The notes under the pieces: generated by a model | Told to the model about the DNA's origin: nothing | Databases searched by the model: none | The model's input: the letters and a program-made list of their open reading frames with translations, nothing else | In this document: piece after piece, positions 17,429 to 26,034 of the stretch | Numbering within the stretch: the stretch's first letter is position 1 | Layout: the number at the start of each line of letters is the position of its first letter | Translations under genes and position numbers: made by a program | Assembly (NCBI GenBank): GCA_910583965.1 | Contig: CAJUAE010000005.1 | Coordinates: forward strand, 1-64,000 | Direction of reading: 5' to 3' | Source: an uncultured Lachnospiraceae bacterium | GTDB taxonomy: Bacteria > Bacillota > Clostridia > Lachnospirales > Lachnospiraceae | DNA length: 64,000 bases

Positions 17429-18586
17429 TTGTTTGGGGAGTATATTGATACAGGAGACAGGATTCCTGAAGGAATCTTAAAACTTAAAAAGGAACAAAGA
17501 ATATATTTATATGGTACTGGTATATATGCAAAAAATATGTTGAAAATTTTGGATAAATTTCATATTGAGATAGAGGGAGTTCTGATAAGTAAACAATTTG
17601 GGTCTCAAGCTCAGACCCTGTGTGGAAATCAAATATACATAGCGGAAACATTTCTGAATACTGTTGATAGTGATATAGTAGTGGTAGCAGGTTTTCATAT
17701 TATATATCACAGAGAATTAACAAATCGTTTAATATTAGATACACATATAAAAACAATATATGTGTTGAATGGTTGTGAGCTATTTTGGGAGAATGGTTTT
17801 AAGTTTTTTGAACCCAAAGTATATTTAGTAGATAATTATTATGAGGGATTGATAAGAAGAAATTTAACATATCAGTATTTTTCGGATAATTATCAAAAAT
17901 TTTATCAGACATATGAGTGGTTGAAAGATAAAAAATCTAAGAAAACAATGGATGAGTTTCTGAAAGGAGCAATAGAATTAACTGCTTTTCCAATGCTTAG
18001 TGTATGGACAGTAGATGATGTAGAAAAACAATATTTTTCTGAGGATATTATTCAATTGGATGACAGGGAAGTTTTTGTGGATTGTGGAGCATATACAGGG
18101 GATACGCTGGAAAGTTTCTTAAAAAGAACACGCACATTTAAACGATATTATGCTTTAGAGCCAGATAAAAGACATTATGATGAATTGTATTCCAAAATGG
18201 TAAAGGATGTAATTCATATTCCAGTTGGTGTATGGAATCAAAAAGATTATTTAAACTTTTCTGTAGAGAATGAATGTGGAGAAATTAGTATTGATACAAA
18301 AGCTGCTGAAAATGGAATTCATGTTGATAAAATAGATGATTTAATCAGTGAGGATATTACATTTATAAAAATGGATGTGGAAGGTGCCGAATTGCTAGCA
18401 TTGTATGGGGCAGCAAAAACTATTAAAAGATGTAAACCGAAGTTGGCAATATGTGTATATCATAAGCGAGAGGATCTGATTACGATACCACAGTTTATTA
18501 AGAGCCTTGTACCTGAATATACATTGTATCTTAGGGCACATTTTGCTTATGCAAGTGAGTTGGTTCTTTATGCAGTATGTAAGTAG
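17429..18586 (+). CDS. Rossmann-like module fused to FkbM methyltransferase
   Basis: 385 residues, starting at TTG a few bases after GGAGGTAAGG; no ATG fits better. Residues about 24-105 form the locus-wide Rossmann-like module (RIYLYGTGIYAKNMLKI, then a strand at DSDIVVVAGF). Residues about 212-380 form an FkbM-type SAM methyltransferase with motif I VFVDCGAYTGDT (215-226) and FIKMDVEGAELLAL (about 311-324). FkbM proteins O-methylate sugars or related hydroxyls. It sits between wecB and wecC with tight spacing, so it is likely expressed with them. The donor is SAM; the acceptor is unknown. Confidence 0.82.
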   Translation: MFGEYIDTGDRIPEGILKLKKEQRIYLYGTGIYAKNMLKILDKFHIEIEGVLISKQFGSQAQTLCGNQIYIAETFLNTVDSDIVVVAGFHIIYHRELTNRLILDTHIKTIYVLNGCELFWENGFKFFEPKVYLVDNYYEGLIRRNLTYQYFSDNYQKFYQTYEWLKDKKSKKTMDEFLKGAIELTAFPMLSVWTVDDVEKQYFSEDIIQLDDREVFVDCGAYTGDTLESFLKRTRTFKRYYALEPDKRHYDELYSKMVKDVIHIPVGVWNQKDYLNFSVENECGEISIDTKAAENGIHVDKIDDLISEDITFIKMDVEGAELLALYGAAKTIKRCKPKLAICVYHKREDLITIPQFIKSLVPEYTLYLRAHFAYASELVLYAVCK

Positions 18587-18601
18587 AGGAGAACATAAGC
18601 G

Positions 18602-19828
18602 ATGAGTGAGCTGATTAATGTTATAGGGCTAGGGTATATTGGATTGCCGACTGCGCTAATGCTGGCGTCTCGAGGGATGAAGGTAGTAGGGACAGATTTG
18701 GATATAAATAAGATAGAGCAGCTTCAAAGAGGTAAACTGACATTTGCGGAAGATGGTCTTGAAGAAGTATTTAAAAGCGCAAAAGATAACGGAATACAGT
18801 TTTCTGCCAGCTATGAGAAAGCAGATATCTATATTGTGGCAGTTCCAACACCATTTCATAAAAGTAATAAAAAAATAATAGCAGATTATCTGATTTTAGC
18901 AGTACAAAATATTATGTGTGTATGTGGTGAAAATGTCATTATCGTTGTTGAATCAACAGTTTCGCCAGGAACAATTGATATGTTTGTGAGACCTATTGTA
19001 AATGCGGGTTCAGGGAAAAACAAAACAATACATTTAGTACATGCACCTGAAAGAATTATACCTGGCAAGATGATAAATGAACTGATACATAATAACAGAA
19101 CGATTGGTGCAGATGATATAGAAACAGGACAAAGAATTAAAGCTGTCTATAGTACATTTTGTAAGGGTGATATAGAGCTGACGGATATAAAGACTGCAGA
19201 AATGTCCAAAGTGGTTGAAAATGCATATCGGGATATCAATATTGCTTATGCAAATGAACTTGTTAAAATATGTAAAGCAGCAGGCATTGATGTATATGAA
19301 CTTATTCGTATTGCTAATAAGCATCCAAGAGTTCATATTTTGACACCAGGACCAGGAGTCGGGGGACATTGCATTTCTGTGGATCCATGGTTTTTGGTTG
19401 GAGATTATCCAGGTTTGGCAAATATTGTACTGGCAGCCAGAAAGATAAATGATTCTATGCCTGAATATGTATTGGCAAGAATCAGTGAAATAATGGAACA
19501 GCATAATATTGACACAATTGACAGAGTTGGCTTGTATGGATTGACATATAAAGAAAATGTGGATGATATTAGAGAAAGTCCTACACTGCAGCTTTTAAAG
19601 TGTATGAAACGACATCTGGCAAGAGGAATTAGAGTGTATGATCCTTATGTAAAGAAGGATATTGTAGAAAATCAATATCATAATTTCGATATGTTTATTC
19701 AGGATATCGATCTTTTAGTGATTATGGTGGGGCATGATGAGATAAGGGACAAGTCAGATAAATTAGAAAATTTAATGATTCTGGATACAAGAAATATTGT
19801 TGTGAGCAATAATGTATTTAAGCTCTAG
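18602..19828 (+). CDS. wecC: UDP-N-acetyl-D-mannosamine dehydrogenase
   Basis: 408 residues, the usual length for nucleotide-sugar dehydrogenases. The N-terminal GLGYIGLPTALMLA (about 9-22), the middle VESTVSPGT, and the active-site region PGPGVGGHCISVDPWFLV (about 250-267, with the catalytic Cys) are clear. The C-terminal GLTYKENVDDIRESP fits WecC/CapL rather than Ugd. It oxidises UDP-ManNAc to UDP-ManNAcA with NAD. wecB two genes upstream completes the pair. Confidence 0.93.
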   Translation: MSELINVIGLGYIGLPTALMLASRGMKVVGTDLDINKIEQLQRGKLTFAEDGLEEVFKSAKDNGIQFSASYEKADIYIVAVPTPFHKSNKKIIADYLILAVQNIMCVCGENVIIVVESTVSPGTIDMFVRPIVNAGSGKNKTIHLVHAPERIIPGKMINELIHNNRTIGADDIETGQRIKAVYSTFCKGDIELTDIKTAEMSKVVENAYRDINIAYANELVKICKAAGIDVYELIRIANKHPRVHILTPGPGVGGHCISVDPWFLVGDYPGLANIVLAARKINDSMPEYVLARISEIMEQHNIDTIDRVGLYGLTYKENVDDIRESPTLQLLKCMKRHLARGIRVYDPYVKKDIVENQYHNFDMFIQDIDLLVIMVGHDEIRDKSDKLENLMILDTRNIVVSNNVFKL

Positions 19829-19927
19829 TTTAAATAGAATATGCCTCTTTACAGCTTTAGTTGGAGTGATGCTTTTTGCAAAAAAATTGTTGTGAGTTGA
19901 AACTGGATTGATGGGATGGGGAACAGT

Positions 19928-20525
19928 ATGATTAAAAAGAAAATATTCTCAGATGGGTTAACTATTAAGATAGATAAAAGAAACTCTCTCCTAAAAAGAA
20001 TATAGATTTGAAAAAATATAAAAAAGGAATTTTACAGGGGGGTAATTATGTTGTAATTAGAAAAAACGCAATGCTTTCCAAGGTGGTTATTTATGTAATT
20101 GGAAATAATAATCAAATTGTTATTGGTGATCAGTGTGAATTAGTTAATTGTATTTTAAGAACAGATGGAAATAATAATCAAATTGTTATAGGACAAAATT
20201 CTTATATTGGTGGTGCATATATACATGGATGTTGTTCTACTATGATAAAATTGGAAAAGGCTACCTGCTTTTTACAGAGATAGATATAAGAAGTGCAGAA
20301 CATTATATTTATCGTCTGGCTGACAAAAAACAGTATAATTTTGGAAAAGGTATTATGATAGGAAATAAAGTATAGTTAGGGAAACGTGTTCAGTGTTTAA
20401 AAGGTACGATGATTGCTGATAATTGTATTGTGGGAGCAGGCTCACTGGTTACAAAAAAATTTGAAGAACCCAATGTGGTTATAGCTGGTCATCCAGCTAA
20501 AGTGATTAAGACTGGAATCAATTAA
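19928..20525 (+). pseudogene. Decayed hexapeptide-repeat acyltransferase
   Basis: An ATG at 19928 with a GGATGGGGA site opens MIKKKIFSDGLTIKIDKRN. The frame is lost at an A-run near 19995. A second frame (NIDLKKYKKGILQGGNYVV onward, with beta-helix repeats NNNQIVIG) is lost again at the A4 tract 20247-20250, where one A is missing. The third frame (IGKGYLLFTEIDIRSAEHY) is cut by a TAG at 20373-20375 in KV-stop-LGKRVQCLKG, where homologues usually have Trp. It closes with VGAGSLVTKKF...IAGHPAKVIK to 20525. This ending is typical of maltose/galactoside O-acetyltransferase relatives. Two frameshifts and one stop. Confidence 0.88.
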
Positions 20526-20554
20526 AATAATAGGAATTATTAGGGGGAATGGAA

Positions 20555-21799
20555 ATGACAGGGCTGGCATTTTTTGTTTACAAAAGACCAGAACATACCA
20601 AAAAGGTAATCGAAAGCATTAAGCGAAACGGTTTTGAAAAAGTATATATTTTTCAGGACGGACTGAAAAACGAGAAAGACAGACCATTGTGGGAAAAGGT
20701 TTCAGAACTGATTAAAGGGATAGATTTTACAGAAACAAAAATTCATATTTCAGATTTCAACAGAGGACTGGCAGAATCAATTATTTATGGAATGAATTAT
20801 GTATTTGAAAGGCATAATACAGCAATTGCCTTAGAAGATGATATTCTTTTGGCAGATGGGTTCAAGACTTTAATGGAAACCATGTTTGATAAATATGCTT
20901 CTAATAAAAAGGTCATGAGTATATGTGGTGGAGGGTATGGTGTTATTATTCCTGAAACATATCCATATGATGTTTATTTTAGTTATCGTATGTCAAGTGT
21001 TGCATTTGGTACATGGAAAGACAGGTGGGCGGAATTTGATAGAGATCCGAGAATGCTGGCAGAAATCTATAAAAATAGTGAAAAAACAGAAATGCTGGAA
21101 AATGCGGGTAATGATATTGAAAAAATGATTTTTGCTTCTATTAAAGGAGAAATCGATACATGGGCAACGTACTGGTCAGTTTATCAGATAAATAATCTTG
21201 GGTATCATATGATACCAACAAAAGGATATGCGATGGATATTGGAAGATTAGGGGATGGCACAAATACTACAGACAGTACGATTAGATATGATATTGAATT
21301 GGATGGAGAAAAAAAAGAACGATATAATCTTCCCCAGGATATATACATTGATCAGACGATTGTTGAGGATAGCAGAAATTTATTTAAAATAGCAGATAAC
21401 AAAATGAACTGTTATTTTGATATCTTATGCATGTGGATGCGTTTATATCATAAAAAAGCAAGTGCACTCGAGTATTTTTTGGATAAGAATATTTTAAAAA
21501 TATATATTTATGGAATAGGAAATCTGACGGAATTTCTTTGTTATGATATATGCCCTCATATTGAAATTGCTGGGTATATTCTTGAAAATAGATGCTGTGA
21601 TGAATATAACGGCAAAAAAGTTTATGATATGGGACACTACGAAGACATGGAGGATGTTCCAATAATTATTATACCATCATATGATAGTGCTTTTATTAGA
21701 CATTTTTTTTCTAAATGTAAGATAGCTAATCAGGTAATTATGATAGATGATATTATACGATATGTTCTAAATAAGGAGAAACTTTTTGATGATAGATAA
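20555..21799 (+). CDS. GT2-like glycosyltransferase with C-terminal Rossmann-like module
   Basis: 414 residues from the ATG at 20555, seven bases after AGGGGG. The ATG at 20549 lies too close to the site. The N-terminal half has GLAFFVYKRPEHTKKVIES (3-21), FQDGLKNEKDR and the metal-binding ALEDDILLADGF (about 92-103), giving a GT-A fold. The C-terminal part (about 310-400) has ILKIYIYGIGNLTEF and then VPIIIIPSYDSAF, the Rossmann-like module of this locus, here at the C-terminus. The donor sugar is not predictable. It overlaps the next gene by 11 bases. Confidence 0.78.
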   Translation: MTGLAFFVYKRPEHTKKVIESIKRNGFEKVYIFQDGLKNEKDRPLWEKVSELIKGIDFTETKIHISDFNRGLAESIIYGMNYVFERHNTAIALEDDILLADGFKTLMETMFDKYASNKKVMSICGGGYGVIIPETYPYDVYFSYRMSSVAFGTWKDRWAEFDRDPRMLAEIYKNSEKTEMLENAGNDIEKMIFASIKGEIDTWATYWSVYQINNLGYHMIPTKGYAMDIGRLGDGTNTTDSTIRYDIELDGEKKERYNLPQDIYIDQTIVEDSRNLFKIADNKMNCYFDILCMWMRLYHKKASALEYFLDKNILKIYIYGIGNLTEFLCYDICPHIEIAGYILENRCCDEYNGKKVYDMGHYEDMEDVPIIIIPSYDSAFIRHFFSKCKIANQVIMIDDIIRYVLNKEKLFDDR

Positions 21800-22550
21800 G
21801 GCAAGGGAATTATTTCGTCAGAATAATTACATATGTTTTACTAGTGATTTGGATTGGGCACCAGAGGCAGCAATAGAGGAAACGCTTGAATTTTATTTGC
21901 AGAACGGAATCCATCCAACAATTTTTGTAACACATCCAAGTGAGGTAGTTAACAAATATAAAAATAAAATAAATCTTGGAATACACCCGAATTTCATTTC
22001 GCCAAGTAGCCAGGGAAATAGTTTGGAAGAAATTGTAGAGTATTGTATTAATTTAGTTCCAGAGGCAAAAGTATTTCGAGCACATAGATGGTATTCAAGT
22101 AATGATATTTATGATTATTTGAAGAACAGAGGATTTTTATATGAATCCAATATATGTACAAATATGGATGTGCTAGATCCATTTATTCAACGTTCAGGGA
22201 TACTTTCTTTTCCCGTGTTTTTTGAAGATGGAGCCTATATTATACACGCTGATAAAATAGATTTTAGAACAGTAGAAAATAAGTTTGCGCAAAAGGGGCT
22301 GAAGGTGATAAATATCCATCCTATGCACTATGCTTTAAATACACCTTATTTTAAATATACCAGACAGATCAAGGACAGGCTTACAAGAGAACAATGGAAT
22401 CATATGGATAAAAGAACATTGGCTGATTTGAGATATAAAGGGGCTGGGATTACAAAGTTTTTACAGGATTTGGTTTATTTTGCCAATACCCAAAAGGTAA
22501 AGATGATAACATTGGATCAGGCATATAGGTTATGTATGGAGAATAATTAA
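21789..22550 (+). CDS. Polysaccharide deacetylase-like protein
   Basis: 253 residues from the ATG at 21789, ten bases after AAGGAG. CFTSDLDWAPEAAIEETLEF (about 17-36) resembles the first motif of NodB-type deacetylases, with the DxD-like pair. GIHPNF (about 63-68) supplies a metal His, and FRAHRWYSS (about 97-105) is the arginine motif. NIHPMHYAL near residue 178 would be the last metal-site His. It may remove an acetyl group from a sugar or a lipid-linked intermediate. No signal peptide is seen, so a cytoplasmic role is likely. This is one of the few proteins of the cluster without the Rossmann-like module. Confidence 0.68.
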   Translation: MIDKARELFRQNNYICFTSDLDWAPEAAIEETLEFYLQNGIHPTIFVTHPSEVVNKYKNKINLGIHPNFISPSSQGNSLEEIVEYCINLVPEAKVFRAHRWYSSNDIYDYLKNRGFLYESNICTNMDVLDPFIQRSGILSFPVFFEDGAYIIHADKIDFRTVENKFAQKGLKVINIHPMHYALNTPYFKYTRQIKDRLTREQWNHMDKRTLADLRYKGAGITKFLQDLVYFANTQKVKMITLDQAYRLCMENN

Positions 22551-23675
22551 ATGTATGAGTATATAAACGATTATATTGTGAATTGCATAAGAGGAAGAAA
22601 AGTTGGAATATTTGGAACAGGGCAAAATGCGTATATTGCGGAGAACGTTTTAGAAACATTGGGAATTAAAGAATATGTATATTTTGATAATGACAAAAAA
22701 AAACAAAATTTTCAAAATAATATTTTGAACCCTGTTCAAATTAGTCGTGAGTATTTCATTTTTATATCTACAATCCATTTTGAAAGTATAAAAATTCAAC
22801 TTAATAGTTTGGGGCTCAATGAAATGGATGATTATATATGGGCATTGGATTTGGACTATTATGATGCGATGCTTCGTTACCAGAATGAACGGAAAGTGCC
22901 GGATTTGACATTTGCAGACTTACAGGATTTAGAGAATCTGCTGAACCGTTATATAGAGGTTAGAGAGATAGACTGGTTTAGCGAAAAAGAGTTTCAAAGT
23001 TTTGAGAATAAATTAGGGTTTGAGAAAATTTATAATAAATCGAGCAATCAACGATACCGCAGAAAGATAATGGAATATTATTGCGTCACTAAACTGTTAA
23101 ATTTAGAGAATTGGAATAGAAAAGATATTTATGTTGATATTGGGGCGGCTGACAGTCCCTTTGCAAAATGGTTAAGAGAAAATAAGGAGATGAATGCATT
23201 TGCTGTTGATCTAAGTGAAGGGGTATACTATGAACTTCCTTATTATATTAAGGAGGATGCAACTAATATGCATTTTCAGAACAGTGAAGTAGCAGGCATT
23301 TCTATGCAATCTGCATTTGAGATGTTTGCAGGCAGCGCAGATATTCGTTTTGTTAAAGAGGTATCCAGAGTACTTAAAAAAGGAGGCAGAGTAGTAATTG
23401 CTCCTTTGTATTTGCATAAATACTATTTATCCACGGTTTCTCCAAACTATTATCAACGGGGCATGGCTGATGAGAAATCAATTGAATGTATTAGAACTGA
23501 TTGTAGAGGAAATCTTTCTTTTGCTCGTTTTTATAATGTAGATGCACTCAATGAAAGAATATTAAAACCTGCCGCAGAGTATGGACTCACAGCATTGATA
23601 TATGCGTTGCCTCAGAATTTAGTAGAAAAGGATCAGTTTGTATACTTAAAATTCATATTGATATTAGAAAAATAA
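22551..23675 (+). CDS. Rossmann-like module fused to class I SAM methyltransferase
   Basis: 374 residues, starting immediately after the previous stop. Residues about 16-95 give the module (RKVGIFGTGQNAYIAENVL, VYFDNDKKKQ, FIFISTIHFES). Residues about 180-370 give a methyltransferase with IYVDIGAADSPFAKWL as SAM motif I and EVSRVLKKGGRVVIAPL as the motif III/post-III region. The central part between them is helical and unassigned. The likely role is methylation of a glycan sugar. The acceptor is unknown. Confidence 0.78.
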   Translation: MYEYINDYIVNCIRGRKVGIFGTGQNAYIAENVLETLGIKEYVYFDNDKKKQNFQNNILNPVQISREYFIFISTIHFESIKIQLNSLGLNEMDDYIWALDLDYYDAMLRYQNERKVPDLTFADLQDLENLLNRYIEVREIDWFSEKEFQSFENKLGFEKIYNKSSNQRYRRKIMEYYCVTKLLNLENWNRKDIYVDIGAADSPFAKWLRENKEMNAFAVDLSEGVYYELPYYIKEDATNMHFQNSEVAGISMQSAFEMFAGSADIRFVKEVSRVLKKGGRVVIAPLYLHKYYLSTVSPNYYQRGMADEKSIECIRTDCRGNLSFARFYNVDALNERILKPAAEYGLTALIYALPQNLVEKDQFVYLKFILILEK

Positions 23676-23755
23676 TATATCAGAACAGGAGGGCAGGTTA
23701 TGGTATATATGAAAATAATGGTAATAAATTAATTGAAAAAGAGTTGAAAATAAAT

Positions 23756-24793
23756 ATGAAGAATGTGGTATTATTTGGCGCAGGAAATGATCTGAAAAGT
23801 GTTTTGAAATTTTTGAATAAAAGACATGTGAAAGTAATAGCAATAGTGGATAATGATCCAAGTAAAATAGGAATGCAGGTTGGAAATATTAAAATTTTTA
23901 ATCCAGATATTTTAAGAAAGATAAAATTTAATACTGTTTTAATCACGAGCTCTGTATTTTATAAAGAGATAAGTGATGAGTTAAAAAAAATGGAGATAAA
24001 GAATATTCTTCCTGTTTTTAAACCACAATTAGGAAAAAATGAAAAACATATATTCAAATATTCAATAAACTTATATGGCAGGTGTATGTTGTGGTGGAGA
24101 AATTTATGCACGAAACAGGAATTTTATCCATCTCTTATAGGAATTTTAATGAATCCATATTTTTTTGCAAGAAAGGGGCTACTAAAATATATATTGCAAA
24201 ATAAAAACTATATTAAAGGAAAATGTATGGATTTTGGATGTGGTGAAAAACCATATGAACAATTATTTTCTACTACAGAGTATATTGGCGTGGAAATTGA
24301 ATCTGATAATAAAAAAAATGGAATAGTATACTATGATGGGAAAAAGCTTCCATTCAAAGATAATTATTTTGATGCTATATTATGCTCACAGGTTTTGGAG
24401 CATATTCCCAATATAGAGGAAATAATGTCTGAGTTCCATAGAGTTTTAAAAATAGGTGGATATGTTTTGGTGACGGTTCCTTTCACATATCCAGAACATT
24501 TAAAACCTTTTGATTTTAGAAGATTTTCATCATATGGAATAAAAAATTTGATGCAGACAAAAGGTTTTAAAGTCATAACATATCAAAAATCGGGCAATTA
24601 TGTAGAAACTATTACGCAGATGAAAAGCATATATTTTAATGAAAAAATATTTGTTAATAAGAAGAATTTAAAATTATTAAAAAAAATAATAATATGCATA
24701 ATTAATTTAAAAGGGTTAATTTGGGCAAGAATTTTAAAAGAGGATAAAGATTTATATTTGGATAATATTATAGTTGCAAAAAAGTATGAGTGA
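23756..24793 (+). CDS. Rossmann-like module fused to type 11 methyltransferase
   Basis: 345 residues from the ATG at 23756. Residues about 3-80 are the module (NVVLFGAGNDLKSVLKFL, AIVDNDPSKIG, VLITSSVFY). A methyltransferase follows with CMDFGCGEKPYEQLF (about 156-170), SQVLEHIPNIEE and FHRVLKIGGYVLVTVPF. The start is doubtful. A strong AGGAGGG (23687-23693) serves an ATG at 23700 in another frame that stops after ten codons. The main frame is open upstream of 23756 and reads sensibly there. Removing two bases from TATATAT (23704-23710) would join the two. The present start therefore relies on a weak site (AAAGAG) and TTG 23744 or ATG 23756. Confidence 0.72.
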   Translation: MKNVVLFGAGNDLKSVLKFLNKRHVKVIAIVDNDPSKIGMQVGNIKIFNPDILRKIKFNTVLITSSVFYKEISDELKKMEIKNILPVFKPQLGKNEKHIFKYSINLYGRCMLWWRNLCTKQEFYPSLIGILMNPYFFARKGLLKYILQNKNYIKGKCMDFGCGEKPYEQLFSTTEYIGVEIESDNKKNGIVYYDGKKLPFKDNYFDAILCSQVLEHIPNIEEIMSEFHRVLKIGGYVLVTVPFTYPEHLKPFDFRRFSSYGIKNLMQTKGFKVITYQKSGNYVETITQMKSIYFNEKIFVNKKNLKLLKKIIICIINLKGLIWARILKEDKDLYLDNIIVAKKYE

Positions 24794-24849
24794 TGCTACA
24801 TTGTATTGTTGAATTTTATTTGAATAGTAGAAGGAGTATGCAATAGAAA

Positions 24850-25893
24850 ATGGACGTAAAGAAAAAGGTATTAATTTATGGGATAGGAAATTTCTTTTTA
24901 CAAAATAAAGAAGATATTGTTAAAGACTATGATATTATTGCGTTTATTGATAGTGAGAAAAGTGGCTGGTATTTGGACAAGAAGATTATTAATCCAGTTA
25001 ATGTGCATCAATATGAATATGAGGAGATTATTGTTATGGTACAAAGCATTTGTGCGTGTTTTTCCATTGTAAAACTTTTGTTAGACAAGGATGTTAGCGC
25101 AGAGTGCATTATTTTGGGGCATGGTTTATATGGGGAATACGGCAAGCAGATAGATAAAATTCTCATTTTAAAAGATGCTAGAATACAATTGTTTTTTGGA
25201 GATACTTCAATAAAAGTAAGATCAGAAGACGAATTTAATAATGTATGTGAAGTATTTGTAAAGCAGACATATTCCTTTTTTATTAATAATCGAAAAAAAA
25301 ATATTATTATTGATGTTGGAATGAACATAGGTGATACTGCTTTATATTTTGCACAGATGGAACATGTAGAAAAAGTGTATGGATTTGAACCTTTTGCGGA
25401 AACCTTCTTAAGGGCTAAAGAAAATTTAATGAATAATTCAGAACAAAAAAAAATCAATATTTTTCAATATGGCATAAGCAATGAAAATGTGAAAAAAAAG
25501 ATAGTTTTTAATAACGATATGACTTGTGGACAAAGCACAATAGAAGATATTAGAGAAAGAGCACATGAAAAATATTTAAATTGGGGATTAATAGAAGAAA
25601 TCAATGAACAAGTCGAACAAATAGAGGTAAAAAAAGCATCTGAGATCTTTGATCCAATTATTAATCAGCACACAATGCATAATATTGTTTTAAAAATGGA
25701 TTGTGAGGGTGAGGAGTATTATATATTAGAGGAACTTTTACAAAGTGGATTGTTGGAAAAAATTAAATTTATTATGTTGGAATGGCACTATCAGGGAAAT
25801 AAAGTTATTTTAGATATGTTGAAAAAAGCAAAATTTTCGTGGTGGTGTAGCTATAAGGATAATGATATGGGATTAATTTATGCTTATAAGTAA
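24850..25893 (+). CDS. Rossmann-like module fused to FkbM methyltransferase
   Basis: 347 residues. Residues about 5-85 are the module (KVLIYGIGNFFLQNKED, IIAFIDSEKSGW, EEIIVMVQS). Residues about 150-345 form an FkbM methyltransferase with IIDVGMNIGDTALYFA as SAM motif I, KVYGFEPF, and VLKMDCEGEEYYILEEL as the conserved acidic strand. AAGGAG at 24831-24836 is a rather long 13 bases from the ATG. An ATG at 24838 stops after two codons. It is the second of three FkbM fusions in the cluster. Their catalytic halves differ enough to suggest different acceptors. Confidence 0.8.
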   Translation: MDVKKKVLIYGIGNFFLQNKEDIVKDYDIIAFIDSEKSGWYLDKKIINPVNVHQYEYEEIIVMVQSICACFSIVKLLLDKDVSAECIILGHGLYGEYGKQIDKILILKDARIQLFFGDTSIKVRSEDEFNNVCEVFVKQTYSFFINNRKKNIIIDVGMNIGDTALYFAQMEHVEKVYGFEPFAETFLRAKENLMNNSEQKKINIFQYGISNENVKKKIVFNNDMTCGQSTIEDIRERAHEKYLNWGLIEEINEQVEQIEVKKASEIFDPIINQHTMHNIVLKMDCEGEEYYILEELLQSGLLEKIKFIMLEWHYQGNKVILDMLKKAKFSWWCSYKDNDMGLIYAYK

Positions 25894-26034
25894 TTGAGTT
25901 TTGTGTTGTGGACATATTAAGATAATGAATGAAAATAAAATATACTAATACATAATAACTATGAAAGTAGAAATCTGGGAATATCATTACTTGCAATTAG
26001 ATCAAGTTATATGGAGAAGAGAGCGTGAAAAATT

